DNA from: Mastigias papua
Lineage: Eukaryota > Cnidaria > Scyphozoa > Rhizostomeae > Mastigiidae
DNA length: 64,000 bases
NCBI GenBank assembly: GCA_964019165.1
Contig: OZ025280.1
Span: 9,666,428 to 9,730,427, forward strand
Direction of reading: 5' to 3'
Shown here one piece after another: positions 62,822-64,000 of the stretch (its first letter is position 1; each line of letters begins with the position of its first letter). Below the pieces are notes generated by a model, which was not told the DNA's origin, ran no database searches, and saw only the letters and a list, made by a program, of their open reading frames with translations. Made by a program: the position numbers and the translations under genes.

Positions 62822-62969
62822 ATTCCTGTGTACGTTTTTAGAACAGATTCAGAAACAACAACCTTCTTGAAACAGAACATAACAAGACTTCCAATTCAAC
62901 GTATTTACACACATACAAACATGTCACACTGCTTAGTGTCCTGGGCACTAGTCTCTAAATACTACATCA
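62822..62969 (-). mobile_element. 3' LTR of a Gypsy retrotransposon, minus strand
   Basis: On the minus strand it starts TGATGTAGTATT just after a polypurine tract (AAAAAGGGGGAA, about 62970-62981) and runs to the satellite junction at about 62822. The exact end is uncertain within a few bases because ATTACAC could be satellite or LTR. Short, about 150 bp. Confidence 0.55.
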
Positions 62970-62994
62970 TTCCCCCTTTTTAAAAGTTAGTGTC

Positions 62995-64000
62995 TCAACG
63001 AACAATTTGTGACGGTATTGGTACCCCTAGACGATCAGGTTCTCTACGTAGTCTGTCTGAGCGACGTGCAACAAGTCTTTGCCTTTCTCCGACATTGTCT
63101 GTCCGTTTTGCATCATTGTTATCATAATCATCATCACCATCTTTATGCTGCTTTTTTTCTGGTTCACTGTTTGCTTCATTTTCTAAGTTCGAAGGTGTTA
63201 GAATGCGCTTGAAATGAGACACGTTGCGAGTTATTTTACGTTTATCATTGTCTTCAACTGTGATACGTGATTTATTTCTATGCACAACAATTAATGGCTT
63301 CTCATTGAAACGAGGGGTCAACTTGTTCTGCTTGTCTTGCTTGATAAGAACATAGTCTCCCACTTTAATATCGCAAGGTTTAGCATGTCGCTTTTTGTCA
63401 GCATAGACTTTATTATATTCGGCCCGTAATCGTTCATTCTCTACTGCTTCTTTGTGCCGATTTATCGTTTTGTTCTTTACTAACGTTGGGAGTTTTCCAT
63501 TCACTGCACGATTAAAAAGCAAGTCTGAGGGGGCGATTTTGGTTGTCGCGTGAGGTGTTGTGCGGTACTGTAGGAGGAATCGATTTAGTTCCTGCTGCCA
63601 TATTCTCCCTTCAACTTTTGCTGTTATCAGAGCACGTCCAAGAGGTTGGTTAAAACGCTCTACTTCAGCATTGCCTTGTGGCCACTTGGGAGTTGCAGTG
63701 TCGTAACTAATACCTAAAGTATGGAGATACCGACGATACGCCTCACTATTGAAAGGTGGACCATTATCTGTGGTGATTGAAAAAGGAATACCGTGAGTAG
63801 CGAAAATCTTGTCAAATTTCGGGATAACAACAGATGCCTTTGTTGATCGAACAATTTCAACCTCCGGATAACGCGAATAACGATCTATAAGAACTAGCAG
63901 ATATTCTCCAGATGGCAGTGGGCCATAAAAATCTACATGCACCTTCTGCCATGGTCCATCTGGCATGGGGGTCATCCGTATAGGTTCTGGGGGGTTCGGT
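62995..64000 (-). CDS. Gypsy (Metaviridae-type) integrase, C-terminal part of pol, continues past window end
   Basis: The frame is open through the right window edge, so the pol start is outside. Counting from the Met at 63975, the integrase core has Asp15 (KVHVDFYGPL), Asp70 (TTDNGPPF) and Glu106 (GNAEVERFN), a perfect DD35E triad. It is followed by QYRTTPHATTKIAPSDLLF, a VGDYVLIKQ block and a GPY/F-like KLTPRFNEKPLIVV module, then a charged tail. It inserts the retrotransposon cDNA into chromosomes. No stops or frameshifts occur in the visible part and the LTR is adjacent, so the element may be recent. The zinc-binding N-terminus of integrase, reverse transcriptase and gag would lie to the right. 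Confidence 0.9.
   Translation of the reverse strand, partial: PNPPEPIRMTPMPDGPWQKVHVDFYGPLPSGEYLLVLIDRYSRYPEVEIVRSTKASVVIPKFDKIFATHGIPFSITTDNGPPFNSEAYRRYLHTLGISYDTATPKWPQGNAEVERFNQPLGRALITAKVEGRIWQQELNRFLLQYRTTPHATTKIAPSDLLFNRAVNGKLPTLVKNKTINRHKEAVENERLRAEYNKVYADKKRHAKPCDIKVGDYVLIKQDKQNKLTPRFNEKPLIVVHRNKSRITVEDNDKRKITRNVSHFKRILTPSNLENEANSEPEKKQHKDGDDDYDNNDAKRTDNVGERQRLVARRSDRLRREPDRLGVPIPSQIVR

Overview
The window looks like a transposon- and satellite-dominated stretch of an invertebrate animal genome, most likely a cnidarian or a similar marine invertebrate. This rests on AT-rich sequence, PIF/Harbinger, BEL/Pao-like, Gypsy and LINE relics, a SAP/SWIM/YqaJ gene, and a broken multicopy gene family I associate with cnidarian genomes. 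The species call is inference only. No bacterial-type operon, CRISPR array, tRNA or rRNA gene was seen.

Layout. 1-2.5 kb (minus strand): a gene or recent pseudogene with SAP and SWIM zinc-finger domains in one open frame. After two in-frame stops, the same frame continues into a YqaJ/lambda-exonuclease-like nuclease and the start of an Ulp1-like protease. 2.76-5.35 kb: an eroded chain of the Helitron-like family seen later. 5.4-8.2 kb: non-coding DNA, a ~116-bp tandem repeat and a 5'-truncated LINE tail. 9.36-11.1 kb: a pseudogene of an uncharacterised invertebrate multicopy family. 11.13-12.0 kb: a 5' LTR, a tRNA-Lys-type primer-binding site and the start of a BEL/Pao-like gag, which breaks off into satellite DNA.

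12.0-62.8 kb is a giant array of a 92-bp satellite monomer, about 29.5 kb or roughly 320 monomers after subtracting insertions. It has nested higher-order repeats with shifts of 1853, 3970 and 13984 bp. It is interrupted by three copies of a 467-bp element with a 6-bp target duplication, and by three loci of Helitron-like elements. Two of those loci are single 2987-bp units and one is a 10.5-kb chain of three units. A 3474-bp PIF/Harbinger transposon with both ORFs intact also sits in the array. Because the satellite monomer is known, each insertion can be compared with its empty site. The Helitron-like units sit between A and T with no target duplication, and the Harbinger has a TAA duplication. 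62.8-64 kb: the 3' end of a minus-strand Gypsy element, with an intact DD35E integrase running off the window edge.

The most unusual feature is the Helitron-like family. Each unit joins a 541-605 bp near-perfect fold-back palindrome, with Helitron-3'-like hairpin ends on both sides, to a 2.4-3.9 kb body with TCTC (Helitron-5'-like) ends on both sides. These units have been carried and multiplied by satellite higher-order amplification. The only reading frames that look fully functional are the two Harbinger ORFs and, as far as visible, the Gypsy integrase. The SAP/SWIM ORF is also open.
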